DNA of 63,587 nucleotides from an uncultured Selenomonadales bacterium (GCA_946411735.1 CAMKFB010000005.1:1-63587), one strand, 5' to 3'. Shown: positions 26,438 to 35,331, counted from the stretch's first letter. Notes: a model not told the origin generated them from the sequence alone. Numbers and translations: made by a program.

Positions 26438-27721
26438 TCAACCGTTATTCGACTGAGCGGGACGCTGATTGGGGACGTTCGACGGCGTTGACGCAAGCGT
26501 CCGATCGGAGTCGTAAGTACTCGTCACCTCGCTCAACGTAAAGCCCATCTCACCCGGCGTCACGTTCGTCACGGCAAGGTCGACGCCCTCGCGCAAATTC
26601 GTCAAGCCCTCGACGACCACGGTATCATTCGCCGTCAAGCCGCTGTTGATTATATAATAACTGCCGACCTTGGCGCCGAGCGTCACGGTCTTGGCGACGG
26701 ACTTGCCGTCGGGACCGACCGTCATCACGAACGATTTATCGAGCAGCTGTTGAATGCTGCGCTGAGGAACCAAAATTGCGTGCGGGACGGTTTCGCCGGT
26801 CAGCTTCACGCGCGCGAACATGCCCGGCAACAACAAGCCGCTCGGGTTGGGGAAGAGCGCCTTCATCGTCAGCGAACCAGTGTTATTTGCCATTTCGCGA
26901 TCGCTCTCGACGATGCGCCCCTCATAAGGATATTCCCGACCGTCGGACAGAGTGATCGTCACACCGATCGGATTGTGCTCGGTCTGCATCGCCTGCACTG
27001 TCATAAACTTGAGGTATTCGGCTTCGCTGATCGAGAATTGGACGTAAATCGGATCGGTGGAGCCGATCGTCACCAGCGTCGTCTGACCTTGCGACACGAA
27101 GGTGCCGATCGCCACGTCGTCGACGCTCAATTTCCCCGACATCGGCGCGTAGATATCCGTATCGGCCAAATCTTGATAGGCGGTCTGAAGTAAAGCTTCG
27201 TTGGCGGCGATCGCGTGTTCGTTGGCGGCGACCGTCGCCTCGTTTGCTCGAACCTGCGCCGCCTGTGTCGTCACGGTCTGCTCGGCGATCGCCTGCTCGT
27301 TGAACATGTTGATGTACCGATCGAGATCGATCTGCGAATTTCTCAGTGTCACCTGCGATTGGACGAGCACCGCCTTCGCCTGCTCGAGATTCGCTTGCGC
27401 CCTCAACACCGCCGATTCGTATTGCCGCGCGTCGATTTTATACAGCAGTTGACCGAACTCGACGAAGTCGCCGCCGTTGACAAACTTATCGACCACATTG
27501 CCCGACACTTTCGATTGCACTTTGACTTCGTCCGCCGCCATCACTTGACCGGCGAACTCCGAAGTCAACGGTGTGTCGCGCTGAATGACTTTCATCACCT
27601 TGACTTGCGACGCCGGCGGTGCGGCGGCTTGTTTTTGCTCCTCTTCGCCGCATCCTACGATCAGCGACGACGTCATCAATGCCAGCGCGATCGCGAGCGC
27701 CTTTGATTTTCTTGCGATCAA
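26438..27721 (-). CDS. RND efflux periplasmic adaptor lipoprotein, AcrA type
   Basis: A 427-residue membrane-fusion protein linking the pump to an outer-membrane channel. A lipoprotein signal ends in LIVGC, with acylated Cys near residue 24. Lipoyl halves (VKVQSKVSGNVV and IYAPMSGKLSVDD), an alpha-helical hairpin (residues ~100-165) and beta-barrel domains follow. The TTG start at 27721 has GGAGGG 7 bases upstream and overlaps the hypB stop by 4 bases (TTGA). Confidence 0.9.
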   Translation of the reverse strand: MIARKSKALAIALALMTSSLIVGCGEEEQKQAAAPPASQVKVMKVIQRDTPLTSEFAGQVMAADEVKVQSKVSGNVVDKFVNGGDFVEFGQLLYKIDARQYESAVLRAQANLEQAKAVLVQSQVTLRNSQIDLDRYINMFNEQAIAEQTVTTQAAQVRANEATVAANEHAIAANEALLQTAYQDLADTDIYAPMSGKLSVDDVAIGTFVSQGQTTLVTIGSTDPIYVQFSISEAEYLKFMTVQAMQTEHNPIGVTITLSDGREYPYEGRIVESDREMANNTGSLTMKALFPNPSGLLLPGMFARVKLTGETVPHAILVPQRSIQQLLDKSFVMTVGPDGKSVAKTVTLGAKVGSYYIINSGLTANDTVVVEGLTNLREGVDLAVTNVTPGEMGFTLSEVTSTYDSDRTLASTPSNVPNQRPAQSNNG

Positions 27722-28380
27722 TCCGATTCCCTCCCTGCCGAAACTCTTTCTTCAACCCAATTGATCCAGCGCTCCAGCCCGCGCTCCTTCGTGCAGGACG
27801 TTTCGACGATCTCAACCGCGGGATTGATCGATTGCAGATCCCTCCGCGCGGAGTCGACGTCGAAATTCGTCAGCTCGAGCAGATCGATTTTGTTCAACAA
27901 CACGATCGACGACTCCCGAAAGATCAGCGGATACTTCAGCGGCTTGTCGTCGCCCTCCGTTATCGACAGCACCGTCGCCTTCACCGTTTCGCCCAGATCG
28001 AACGACGCCGGGCAAACCAAATTGCCCACGTTCTCGATTATCAGCACGTCGAGCGCGTCGAGATCGAGCGAGCCGAGCGCCTTTCGGATCATCGGCGCAT
28101 CCAGATGACAGCCGCCCGCCGTGTTGATTTGAATGACCGGCACGCCCAGCCGATCAATCCGCTCCGCATCGCGCGCCGTGAACAGATCGCCCTCGATCAC
28201 CGCGATCGAAAATTTTTTTGACAGCGCTCCGAGCGTCTTCTCGAGCAGCGTCGTTTTGCCTGAGCCCGGCGACCCCATCAGGTTGATCACGAAAACTTTT
28301 TTCTTTCGAAACTCCGCGCGGAGCACGTCGGCGGTCTTATCGTTTTCGTCGAAAATATTTTCCAGCACTTGAATCTCCAT
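27718..28380 (-). CDS. hypB: Hydrogenase nickel-incorporation GTPase HypB
   Basis: A 220-residue SIMIBI GTPase that loads nickel into [NiFe]-hydrogenase and sometimes urease. Seen: Walker A GSPGSGKTT (residues 36-44), the metal-binding GGCHLDAPM, and LLNKIDLLELT for guanine recognition. The extra N-terminal Cys/His nickel site of E. coli HypB is absent. The ATG at 28380 has GGAGG 8 bases upstream. No other hyp or hydrogenase gene is in the window; instead it leads directly into acrA with a 4-base overlap. Confidence 0.93.
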   Translation of the reverse strand: MEIQVLENIFDENDKTADVLRAEFRKKKVFVINLMGSPGSGKTTLLEKTLGALSKKFSIAVIEGDLFTARDAERIDRLGVPVIQINTAGGCHLDAPMIRKALGSLDLDALDVLIIENVGNLVCPASFDLGETVKATVLSITEGDDKPLKYPLIFRESSIVLLNKIDLLELTNFDVDSARRDLQSINPAVEIVETSCTKERGLERWINWVEERVSAGRESD

Positions 28381-28411
28381 CCGCACAACCTCCCAAATTA
28401 CTGCAATCAAT

Positions 28412-28417
28412 ATTATA
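28412..28417 (-). promoter_or_regulatory. Possible -10 box of the hypB-acrAB operon
   Basis: On the minus strand a perfect TATAAT lies about 32 bases upstream of the hypB ATG. I see no well-spaced -35 hexamer (TTGCAT lies about 20 bases upstream of it), so the call rests on the -10 box alone. Confidence 0.45.
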
Positions 28418-28496
28418 TCAATCGACTCAAAAATGCAATGCAAAGCGCCGCGGATTGTGTTAAGATCGATGCAAAAAAAATTAGGAGGCGAACGGT

Positions 28497-29921
28497 TTGA
28501 AGCCCCCTTCCGAAATGTCGTCGATCGTCTCGACGATGCTGTTTATGCTGTTTGATTACATCGGCGTGGTGATCGCCGAGCATGTCTCGTTCGTGTTGCG
28601 AGACGCGATGGATTTCTGGAACAACGCGCATTACATGTACGCGAACACCTACATCTACGGCGGCGTGCCGATCATATTTTTGATCTTCCTGAGTCAATCG
28701 AGGACGTATCGTCAGATGCAGCCGATCCTCGACACCATGCGCGAGATTTTCAAATCGGTCTTCGCGGGCTGGATCGCGTCGATCATTTTGATCTACTTCC
28801 TGCGCGCGAGCGATCAAGCGTCGCGACTGTTCATCATTTTGTTCGGCGTCTTCGTGCTGATGAACGTCTGCATGATTCGATACGCCGTGTTGAAATTCAT
28901 GAAGAGGCGCGGCATCTTTCGAGAGCGCGTGGTGATAATCGGCGCGGGCTTGACGGCGGAGCGCACGCTGAAATTTTGGGCTGATGATTTGGGCTATCGA
29001 TGTGAAATCGTCGGACTGATCGACGACCATCCGGTATCGGAGTCGCTGCCGAAAAAATTTCCGCTCCTCGGCGGCTTTGCGGACTCGGCGAAAATTTTGC
29101 GGGAGTCGAAGGTGCAGACGGTTGTGATCGCGGCGCCGGGCATCAGCCGTCAGCAGCTCCAACAGTTGATCAACGAAATCCAGCCGTTGGTCAAAAACAT
29201 TTCGTTCATACCGGATTTGATCGGGACGCCGATGGCGGGCGTGGACGCGTCGATCCTGTTCAGCGAAAAAATTTTGATGCTCAACATCCGAAACAATCTG
29301 TCGCGGCGGTACAATCGGATATTCAAGCGGGCGTTCGACTTGGTGTTGACGATCGTGGGCGGGCTGATGATCTCGCCGATCCTGTTGGCGATCGCGATCG
29401 CGGTGGCGATCAGCAATCGGGGGCATGTGATCTTTGCGCATTGGAGAGTCGGGCGCGGCGGAAAAAAATTTCCGTGCTACAAGTTCCAATCGATGGTGCC
29501 GGACGCGAAGGAGCGGCTTGAAAAATATTTGGCGGAGAATCCTGAGGCGCGGCGTGAGTGGGATGAGACATTCAAGCTGACGCACGACCCGCGCGTGACG
29601 AAGCTGGGAGAATTTTTGCGTCGGACGAGCCTCGACGAGCTGCCGCAGTTGTGGAATGTAATTCGCGGCGACATGAGTCTGGTGGGACCGCGTCCGATCG
29701 TGGAGGCGGAAGTCGTCAAGTACGGCGAAAACATTCGGGAGTATTATATGGTGCTGCCGGGCATCACGGGCATGTGGCAAGTGAGCGGGCGGAGCGACAC
29801 GACATATCCCGAGCGCGTGGCGATGGACACTTGGTATGTGCGCAACTGGTCGGTGTGGATTGACATCATGTATTTGTTCAAAACGGTGAAGGCGGTTGTC
29901 ACGGGCAAAGGCGCCTATTAA
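28497..29921 (+). CDS. Exopolysaccharide polyprenyl glycosylphosphotransferase
   Basis: A 474-residue membrane enzyme of the WbaP/CpsE type, which moves a sugar-1-phosphate onto undecaprenyl phosphate to begin surface polysaccharide assembly. Four or five N-terminal TM segments (residues ~1-120) and a CoA-binding-like middle domain (VVIIGAGLTAERTL) come first. The C-terminal catalytic domain follows (KRAFDLVLTIVGG, SLDELPQLWNVI, LVGPRP). Translation starts at a TTG with AGGAGG 8 bases upstream. It is divergent from hypB and stands alone, without other capsule genes. Confidence 0.88.
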   Translation: MKPPSEMSSIVSTMLFMLFDYIGVVIAEHVSFVLRDAMDFWNNAHYMYANTYIYGGVPIIFLIFLSQSRTYRQMQPILDTMREIFKSVFAGWIASIILIYFLRASDQASRLFIILFGVFVLMNVCMIRYAVLKFMKRRGIFRERVVIIGAGLTAERTLKFWADDLGYRCEIVGLIDDHPVSESLPKKFPLLGGFADSAKILRESKVQTVVIAAPGISRQQLQQLINEIQPLVKNISFIPDLIGTPMAGVDASILFSEKILMLNIRNNLSRRYNRIFKRAFDLVLTIVGGLMISPILLAIAIAVAISNRGHVIFAHWRVGRGGKKFPCYKFQSMVPDAKERLEKYLAENPEARREWDETFKLTHDPRVTKLGEFLRRTSLDELPQLWNVIRGDMSLVGPRPIVEAEVVKYGENIREYYMVLPGITGMWQVSGRSDTTYPERVAMDTWYVRNWSVWIDIMYLFKTVKAVVTGKGAY

Positions 29922-29928
29922 ATTTTAT

Positions 29929-30004
29929 GGGCGCCGTCGACGCTCCCACCCACGAGTACGGCGCCCAACAGAGGACATCATTCCCACCTGCGTCGGCGGC
30001 GCCC
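29929..30004. repeat. 76-bp intergenic repeat, copy B, with partial copy to 30089
   Basis: GGGCGCC...GGCGCCC unit in the opposite orientation to copy A, containing CCCACCCACGAG, GCGCCCAAC and GAGGACATCATTCCCACC. Bases 30046-30085 repeat its right half (GCGCCCAACTGAGGACATC). It lies between convergent genes. The 200-base gap 29922-30122 holds this repeat and the following terminator. Confidence 0.87.
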
Positions 30005-30085
30005 TTCGATCGCTCCGTGCTGAGCGGCAGCCTCCGATATGCGGCGCCCAACTGAGGACATCATTCCCACCTGCGCCGGCGGCGC

Positions 30086-30109
30086 AAAAAAAAAGCCCCG
30101 CAGGGTTTA
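30086..30109 (-). terminator. Probable terminator of the NAGPA-domain gene
   Basis: On the minus strand, CCC-TGCG-GGG is followed by C and a run of nine T. The stem is short, so confidence is moderate. Confidence 0.5.
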
Positions 30110-30122
30110 GAGGGCGGAAGAA

Positions 30123-31466
30123 TTATTTTTTCTTGACGAGGATCAGCGCATCCGCCACGGGACGTTCTCTGCCGTCGCTCGGACTGTTGACGATGTTGTC
30201 TTTCACCACAAGCTCTGTCGAGCCGCCTCCGTCGAGATTGATCGCGTTCACCGCTCCGAAATCTTTTAACAGGATCGTCGCCCACTCATGCAATGTGCAG
30301 CCCCGACTGTGCGCCTGCCGACCGTCGACCACCGCAAAAATGTAATCCCCGTATTGCGTCACGCCCACCGCCGAGCGCGGCGCACGCCCCACTCGAATGT
30401 CCGACGGAAATTCTTCTTCGACCACATTCACGTAGACCTTGCCGTCCTTCACCAAGCGGGGGCCCGCGCCGATCACATGCTCCGCCGCATCAAAATCGCC
30501 CGCGCCGTCCTCGTCGATGATGCTCTCGACGAACTCTACGTAATCGCCCTCGCGCAAATTCTTCAGCACCGCCGCCATCTTGCCATGCCCGCTGATCACA
30601 TAGCCCTCCGAAGGGATCGCCGCATTGCCTATGTCAACGTGCACGCCCAGCACTTCACCGTCACCGGCTATCACCGCCTCCGTGCCGTATTTGTTCGTCC
30701 GCGTCGTCGCGCCGAAATACTTGTTGTAAATCACAAGCGAATCCGCGCTCCTCTCGCAATTCACCCCGCCGATATTCACCTCCGCGCCGTTGAGACGCAA
30801 CACTCCACGATACGACACCCGTCCGAAAATCGTCGAGCCGTCCACGTTGATGCCCATCGCCGACCGCGTGTAGTACGTCGTCCCCACAATCGTCCGATCG
30901 ATTTTCGTCACGCCGTATATCTCCCCGCTCAAGCCGAAATAGCTCGCGTTGATCGCCGCCAACGTCCCGCCGCTCATGCTCTTGACCGTCCCGCGCCCGG
31001 GGATAATCCCCCGCGCCAACGTCGGGCGCAACTCGTATTTTTCGTGGTCGGCTATCAAAGCAAACGCCATCACTCCGTCGCGATGCATCACTCGAAATTC
31101 GACGCCCTCGACTTCCTCAACCTGAGTCGGCTCCGTCGTCGGCGTTTTTGATTGCTCCGTCTCCACGCCCGGCTCCGTGTAATCCGGCAGCCCCTCCTTC
31201 GGTCGATTGTCGGGAGCGTCCTTCGGCAACTTCGACGGATCCGCCCACTCCGTCCAATCGAACGGCGGCTCCTCCTCCGGCTCCTCGACCGGCGGCGGCT
31301 CCGTCATCGACGGCAAATCCATCGGCGGCAATCGAACTTCTTCGCCGTCCTCAATCGATTGAGCGTGTACCGTCGACGCCGAGCCCCGCTCGATCACTCG
31401 CGCCGCGCCCTCGACCGTCGTCATCGAAAACATTATCAACAGCACTGCCGTTAAAAATTTTTTCAT
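30123..31466 (-). CDS. Exported phosphodiester glycosidase (NAGPA domain) protein
   Basis: A 447-residue protein with a signal peptide. A Pro/Glu-rich linker (residues ~40-110, with EEPEEEPP and TPTTEP) leads to a C-terminal NAGPA domain. Motifs are AAINASYFG, AVGVTQYGDYIFAVVDGRQ and the typical end NAINLDGGGSTELV. The domain removes GlcNAc from phosphodiester-linked sugars; bacterial versions are thought to act on envelope glycopolymers. It lies 6 bases after the acyltransferase gene, probably one operon. Confidence 0.87.
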   Translation of the reverse strand: MKKFLTAVLLIMFSMTTVEGAARVIERGSASTVHAQSIEDGEEVRLPPMDLPSMTEPPPVEEPEEEPPFDWTEWADPSKLPKDAPDNRPKEGLPDYTEPGVETEQSKTPTTEPTQVEEVEGVEFRVMHRDGVMAFALIADHEKYELRPTLARGIIPGRGTVKSMSGGTLAAINASYFGLSGEIYGVTKIDRTIVGTTYYTRSAMGINVDGSTIFGRVSYRGVLRLNGAEVNIGGVNCERSADSLVIYNKYFGATTRTNKYGTEAVIAGDGEVLGVHVDIGNAAIPSEGYVISGHGKMAAVLKNLREGDYVEFVESIIDEDGAGDFDAAEHVIGAGPRLVKDGKVYVNVVEEEFPSDIRVGRAPRSAVGVTQYGDYIFAVVDGRQAHSRGCTLHEWATILLKDFGAVNAINLDGGGSTELVVKDNIVNSPSDGRERPVADALILVKKK

Positions 31467-31472
31467 CTCGAA

Positions 31473-32594
31473 TCACTTTCCGATTGTCAATCTGTTGACG
31501 ATTGGGATCGTCTTGCCAATGTTAGCGAACGCCGCCGCGCTTGTCAACGATATCGCCGCCGTCGCCAAGTATAATCCGATCGCCACCGGCGCGGTCAACA
31601 GCAGCCCCGCCCGTTGGATTCCGAGCACGAGGTACGTGATCGCCAGCGGGTGGACGAGGTACGCGAAATACGAGTGCCGTCCGAAAAGTGACAGCGCTTT
31701 TTTTATTGCGCCGAAGTCGACCGTCGAGAACAGCATGAAGAAAAATATCGACGCCGCGATCGTGTAGAGGATGCCGATTGGCGACAGCTGATGCGCGATG
31801 TTGATCGCCGCCTCCGCCGGCAGCCCTCGAATGAATATGATGTAATAATAGTGCGCGAGCATGCCGAGCAGCGTTGCGACGAAGCCGATCGAGATCGGCG
31901 CGACGTTCGAGCGCATGAATCGCTCGAACTCCTCCCATCGAACGGCGAGCCAACCTCCTAGGATGAACACGAAAATGTAGAGCGGCACGAACCAATTCAA
32001 TCGGAAGAATAAAAACCACCGCCACCAATCATCGGTCGGCAGCGAATAGACGTAAGCGTTGAAAGTTTGATTGTAGCTCGAGAAGTAGTCGAGCGCGATC
32101 TGAAAAATCAACAGCGCCGTCAATCCGCGCGGCGTGATCCGACGGACGAGCGCAATCCACAGCGGCATCAGCAGATAGAACCAAATCAGGATCACGAGGA
32201 AGTACAGTTGATACTTGGCGATGCCGAAAAACAAAATGCGCGCAAGGTACTCGGGAGCGGGGAAGCCGACATTATAAAACCAACCGTCGTGCGCAAGATA
32301 AAACAGCGACCACGTCAGATAGGGGATCAGCACCGTCTTGAATCGCCGTCGAAGAAATTGCCCGTAATCGAACTCCGTGCTCAGGTCGAGCTTGTAAAAA
32401 AGTCCGAAGGCGGAGATGAAAAAGAAAATCGGCACCGCGAATCGGGTGACGATCTCAAAAAGTGCGACCAGATGAATGTTGGCGGCGGGATTGGAAAGGT
32501 ATTGCGAGCCGATGTGAATGCCGATCACGCCGAGCATCGATATCCCGCGCATGTATTCGATTGCCGGCAGGCGCTTCCGATCTTTTACTGTCAT
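31473..32594 (-). CDS. Acyltransferase family 3 membrane protein
   Basis: A 373-residue polytopic protein of the OafA/acyltransferase 3 type, with about ten TM helices and the family start PAIEYMRGISMLGVIGIHIGS, in which the His is the presumed catalytic residue. Such enzymes O-acetylate or otherwise acylate surface sugars. The ATG at 32594 has GGGAG 9 bases upstream; an upstream extension would read through repeat DNA and is rejected. It may share targets with the NAGPA protein encoded just downstream. Confidence 0.87.
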   Translation of the reverse strand: MTVKDRKRLPAIEYMRGISMLGVIGIHIGSQYLSNPAANIHLVALFEIVTRFAVPIFFFISAFGLFYKLDLSTEFDYGQFLRRRFKTVLIPYLTWSLFYLAHDGWFYNVGFPAPEYLARILFFGIAKYQLYFLVILIWFYLLMPLWIALVRRITPRGLTALLIFQIALDYFSSYNQTFNAYVYSLPTDDWWRWFLFFRLNWFVPLYIFVFILGGWLAVRWEEFERFMRSNVAPISIGFVATLLGMLAHYYYIIFIRGLPAEAAINIAHQLSPIGILYTIAASIFFFMLFSTVDFGAIKKALSLFGRHSYFAYLVHPLAITYLVLGIQRAGLLLTAPVAIGLYLATAAISLTSAAAFANIGKTIPIVNRLTIGK

Positions 32595-32622
32595 AAAATT
32601 TTTCTCCCGCCCATTTATATAA

Positions 32623-32700
32623 GGGCGCCACCGACGCTCCCACCCCCGACGGTTGGCGCCCGACTGAGTACGAGGTGCCCACCCTGCGTCGGCGGCGCCC
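32623..32700. repeat. 76-78-bp intergenic repeat, copy C
   Basis: Same orientation as copy B: GGGCGCC, CCGACGCTCCCACCC, TTGGCGCCCGACTGAG, TGCGTCGGCGGCGCCC. It is preceded at 32596-32613 by a T run and CTCCCGCCC, the start of the companion module. It lies upstream of the acyltransferase gene. Confidence 0.85.
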
Positions 32701-32748
32701 CCATCAGCCGGTATCTGCAAGACACAAAGGGTGGGCGAGTGGGATAAT

Positions 32749-33462
32749 TTATCTGCTCAAGATGAATGTGACGTGCACCGCCGCCGAGCATGTCAGAGTC
32801 CCGACTTCGATCGGCGTCGCCGCGTCCATCGCCATCTCCGCCGTCGCCATCATCTTTGCGTTCCGTTGCATACCGTAGAAGCCGCCCGCGTCGATGTTGA
32901 CGTTCTGCACTCCCGCGATCCGAACGCCCAACTCCGACGCCGCCAAATCCGCCTTCCGACGCGCGTCCTTGATCGCCGCCGTCAACGCTCGATCCTGCAG
33001 CTCCTTCTTATTCTTGAATCCGAAATCCAACGAGTTGATATTGTTGGCGCCGTTGGCAAGCGCCGCGTCGATTATCTTGCCGATCAGCTCAAGATTATCC
33101 ACCGTCACGTTGACCGTGTTGCTCACCACGTAGCCGTTAATCTCGTTGCGCCGACCGTCCTCCTGTCGATAGCTCGGTCGAAAATTGTAATCGCTCGTGT
33201 GTATGCTCCGTCGATCCACGCCCAGCCCCGCTATCGAGCTGACGATACCTTGCGCCGCCCGCGCATTTTCCGATTGCGCTCGAGACGCGTCCCGATCCTG
33301 CGTCACCACTCCGATTGAGATCGTCGCTCGATCCGGCGCCGCCTCGATCACGCCCTCACCGTTCACCGATAACGTCGATACCGATTCCTCCGCCGACGCC
33401 GTCGATTCATGCGCCGCCATCGACAGCAGCAGCACCAGCGCCGCCAATATCACTTTCGACAT
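32749..33462 (-). CDS. SIMPL-domain (DUF541) exported protein
   Basis: A 237-residue protein with a signal peptide (to about residue 24) and a DUF541/SIMPL domain (LSVNGEGVIEAAPDRATI at the start, DARRKADLAASELGV in the middle). Relatives such as E. coli YggE are linked to oxidative-stress tolerance; the biochemical role is unknown. It is last in the ybeY-Ysc84-SIMPL run. Confidence 0.87.
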   Translation of the reverse strand: MSKVILAALVLLLSMAAHESTASAEESVSTLSVNGEGVIEAAPDRATISIGVVTQDRDASRAQSENARAAQGIVSSIAGLGVDRRSIHTSDYNFRPSYRQEDGRRNEINGYVVSNTVNVTVDNLELIGKIIDAALANGANNINSLDFGFKNKKELQDRALTAAIKDARRKADLAASELGVRIAGVQNVNIDAGGFYGMQRNAKMMATAEMAMDAATPIEVGTLTCSAAVHVTFILSR

Positions 33463-33468
33463 AACTCA

Positions 33469-34050
33469 TCACGCCTCCGATTTTTTGTTGAGGTCCTTGT
33501 CCTTGTAAATTTTCGTGCCCTTGAGCGTTGCCTCCAGCGTCAAGCCCTTCGTCGTCATCTGATATACCCACGTGCCCTTCGCCGCGATGTTCGCTCCTTC
33601 GATCGAGCCGCCGCTCACCCCGTCCGATGCCGTCGCCTCCGCCGAACCGCCGAATCGTGTCTTGCCCGCCACGAACGAGTCCCAAGCCTCCTTGTCCTCG
33701 AGCACGAAGATCAAATCATACTCCTTCGCGCCCAGCCCGAGCCCGCCGCTCACCTCGCGCATCTTCAAAAAGACTTCTTCACCCGTCTCGTTGTTGACTG
33801 CCAGCCCGCGCCCTCGAGCGTTGCCGAAGAAGATCACCTTCACGCCCGAATTTGACAGCGTCGCATACGCGTAGCAATTTTGGATCACTCGACGCGCCGC
33901 AGGATATTTTTCGTAGAGCCGCTCCAGCGTTTGCGCCGACATGTTTCTGATCTCCGCACGCGTTTGCGCCGCCGACTCATCCGATTTCGCCAACGCCGTC
34001 ACCGCCGTCAGCAACATCACCGTCAGCAGTACCGATAAAAATTTTTTCAT
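33469..34050 (-). CDS. Ysc84-domain exported protein
   Basis: A 193-residue protein with a signal peptide (residues 1-~21) and a Ysc84 domain (YAYATLSNSGVKVIFFGNARG, GGLGLGAKEYDLIFVLED). Eukaryotic Ysc84 binds phosphoinositides and actin; the bacterial role is unknown. It lies 6 bases from both neighbours, between ybeY and SIMPL. Confidence 0.82.
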   Translation of the reverse strand: MKKFLSVLLTVMLLTAVTALAKSDESAAQTRAEIRNMSAQTLERLYEKYPAARRVIQNCYAYATLSNSGVKVIFFGNARGRGLAVNNETGEEVFLKMREVSGGLGLGAKEYDLIFVLEDKEAWDSFVAGKTRFGGSAEATASDGVSGGSIEGANIAAKGTWVYQMTTKGLTLEATLKGTKIYKDKDLNKKSEA

Positions 34051-34056
34051 CGCTCA

Positions 34057-34530
34057 TCACTCCCGTCCGATTGACAGCTCTGCCATCACAAATTTTTGCT
34101 CCGCCTCCATCTCCAATCGATCCGCCTCTTCGATGTGGTCGTAGCCCAGCAGGTGCAGCATCCCGTGCACGATCAAAAATATCAGCTCGCGTCGAAACGA
34201 ATGACCGTACTCGAGCGCTTGCGCCCGCGCACGCTCCACGCTCACCACGATATCGCCCAGTACATCGACTTGCGACTCGGTGTCCTCGAAGATGATCGCG
34301 GGCTCGTCGCTCTCGTGCAGCGCGAACGACAGTACGTCCGTTGCTCGATCGATCCCGCGGTACTTTCGATTGAGCTCGTGAATGTGCTCGTCGTCCGTCA
34401 AGGTGATGCTCACCTCGCACTCGGCGGCGTCGTACAGCTCGCCCATCATTAGCACCGTCCGCTCGATCTCCGCGCGCAAACCTTCGTCAAACTCAAGCCC
34501 CTCGGGATCTACTTTGATTGTGATCTCCAT
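34057..34530 (-). CDS. ybeY: Endoribonuclease YbeY, rRNA maturation factor
   Basis: A 157-residue YbeY, a zinc endoribonuclease in 16S rRNA 3'-end processing and ribosome quality control. The three zinc His are in [11 protein letters not shown]. It has the family length. Two in-frame stops (TGATGA) directly precede its ATG and close a short open remnant upstream. Its usual neighbour phoH is 3.8 kb away, beyond an inserted island. Confidence 0.95.
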   Translation of the reverse strand: MEITIKVDPEGLEFDEGLRAEIERTVLMMGELYDAAECEVSITLTDDEHIHELNRKYRGIDRATDVLSFALHESDEPAIIFEDTESQVDVLGDIVVSVERARAQALEYGHSFRRELIFLIVHGMLHLLGYDHIEEADRLEMEAEQKFVMAELSIGRE

Positions 34531-34533
34531 TCA

Positions 34534-34617
34534 TCAGTCCCCCAGATATCTCAGCATCTGTATCAAATACTTGCCGGTGAACTTGCTCTTTTCGTCGCCG
34601 TCCAATTCCCGACTTCC
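34534..34617 (-). pseudogene. Possible C-terminal remnant of a lost gene
   Basis: About 27 codons read open into TGATGA immediately before the ybeY ATG, giving a protein-like tail ending FTGKYLIQMLRYLGD. It has no start and begins just after the stop of the GNAT gene. I do not recognise the parent. The tight stop-start join to ybeY is typical of an operon, so this could be the end of the gene that preceded ybeY before the island arrived. Confidence 0.3.
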
Positions 34618-34621
34618 AAAA

Positions 34622-35152
34622 TCACACGTTGCCGGTATAAAAATCTATCAGCTTCGGAACGTCCTCGCACTCGAGATATACAAACTTGCCGCCGATAATT
34701 CGTTGCGCTTCTCTCACCGTGTCGCATGCAATTTTCAACAGTTCGTCGCCGGTGATCAACTTGTTGTATCCGCCGCTGAAATTCTTTCCAAACTGGCCTA
34801 TCAGCGGCGCCGCAAGGATATATTTATTGAGACTCTGATCGTACGTCGCAAATTTTGCTATGCGCTTCTTTAGCGTGTTGCTGATTTTATTTTTCTTGTC
34901 GGAAGGATTGACGTGAAAATGCTTCGACGCCAGCGCAAAATATCCGACCAACACCGACTCCTCTTTGTACGATGCAAACACCAAATACGTCGAGGCTATT
35001 CCCTGTCGGGCAAACTCCACGGCTTTGTTCTTCAGAAATTCCTCCACGTCTTTGTTTTGAGGACAATAAAAATCCGCAAGAATGTCTTTAATCTCCGCCG
35101 CGTCCATCGTCTCGAGCATGTCTCGTAAATTAATCTTCGTATAGCCGATCAT
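34622..35152 (-). CDS. GNAT-type acetyltransferase, putative toxin
   Basis: A 176-residue protein with a GNAT-like layout: SVLVGYFALASKHFHV forms the central strands and PLIGQFGKNF sits where the acetyl-CoA loop is expected. The C-terminal strand GGKFVYLECEDVPKLIDFY is typical. Its start overlaps the 60-residue gene by 4 bases, as in toxin-antitoxin pairs in which GNAT toxins acetylate aminoacyl-tRNA. The toxin role is inferred from the arrangement; a plain acetyltransferase is possible. Confidence 0.65.
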   Translation of the reverse strand: MIGYTKINLRDMLETMDAAEIKDILADFYCPQNKDVEEFLKNKAVEFARQGIASTYLVFASYKEESVLVGYFALASKHFHVNPSDKKNKISNTLKKRIAKFATYDQSLNKYILAAPLIGQFGKNFSGGYNKLITGDELLKIACDTVREAQRIIGGKFVYLECEDVPKLIDFYTGNV

Positions 35153-35331
35153 TTACGATGCCTTCTTTTGAAAAAATCTTTAATGGCGTCGCCTTTGATC
35201 TCCACGACAGAACGGTTCATCGTCACTTCCTTGCCGCGATTCGACTCGGAGCGCTCGAGCGCACTCACCAATTTTTGGGTTTGCGACCGACCTTTAATGT
35301 TGATGTTCTTCAAAAAGCTGTTCGTTGCCAT
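35149..35331 (-). CDS. Small basic protein, putative antitoxin of the GNAT pair
   Basis: A 60-residue protein with FLKNINIKGRSQTQKLVSAL at the N-terminus and IKGDAIKDFFKRRHRK at the C-terminus. It is short, charged, and directly upstream of and overlapping the GNAT gene, which is the usual antitoxin-first order. A DNA-binding fold cannot be confirmed by eye. Confidence 0.55.
   Translation of the reverse strand: MATNSFLKNINIKGRSQTQKLVSALERSESNRGKEVTMNRSVVEIKGDAIKDFFKRRHRK

Noticed and set aside
28412..28466. A full promoter pair for the divergent hypB and glycosylphosphotransferase genes
   Set aside because: Only the hypB-side TATAAT is clear; no well-spaced -35 boxes were found for either direction.
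29922..30122. A small RNA gene in the repeat-rich gap
   Set aside because: The structure is explained by the repeat family and a terminator; I see no promoter within the gap.
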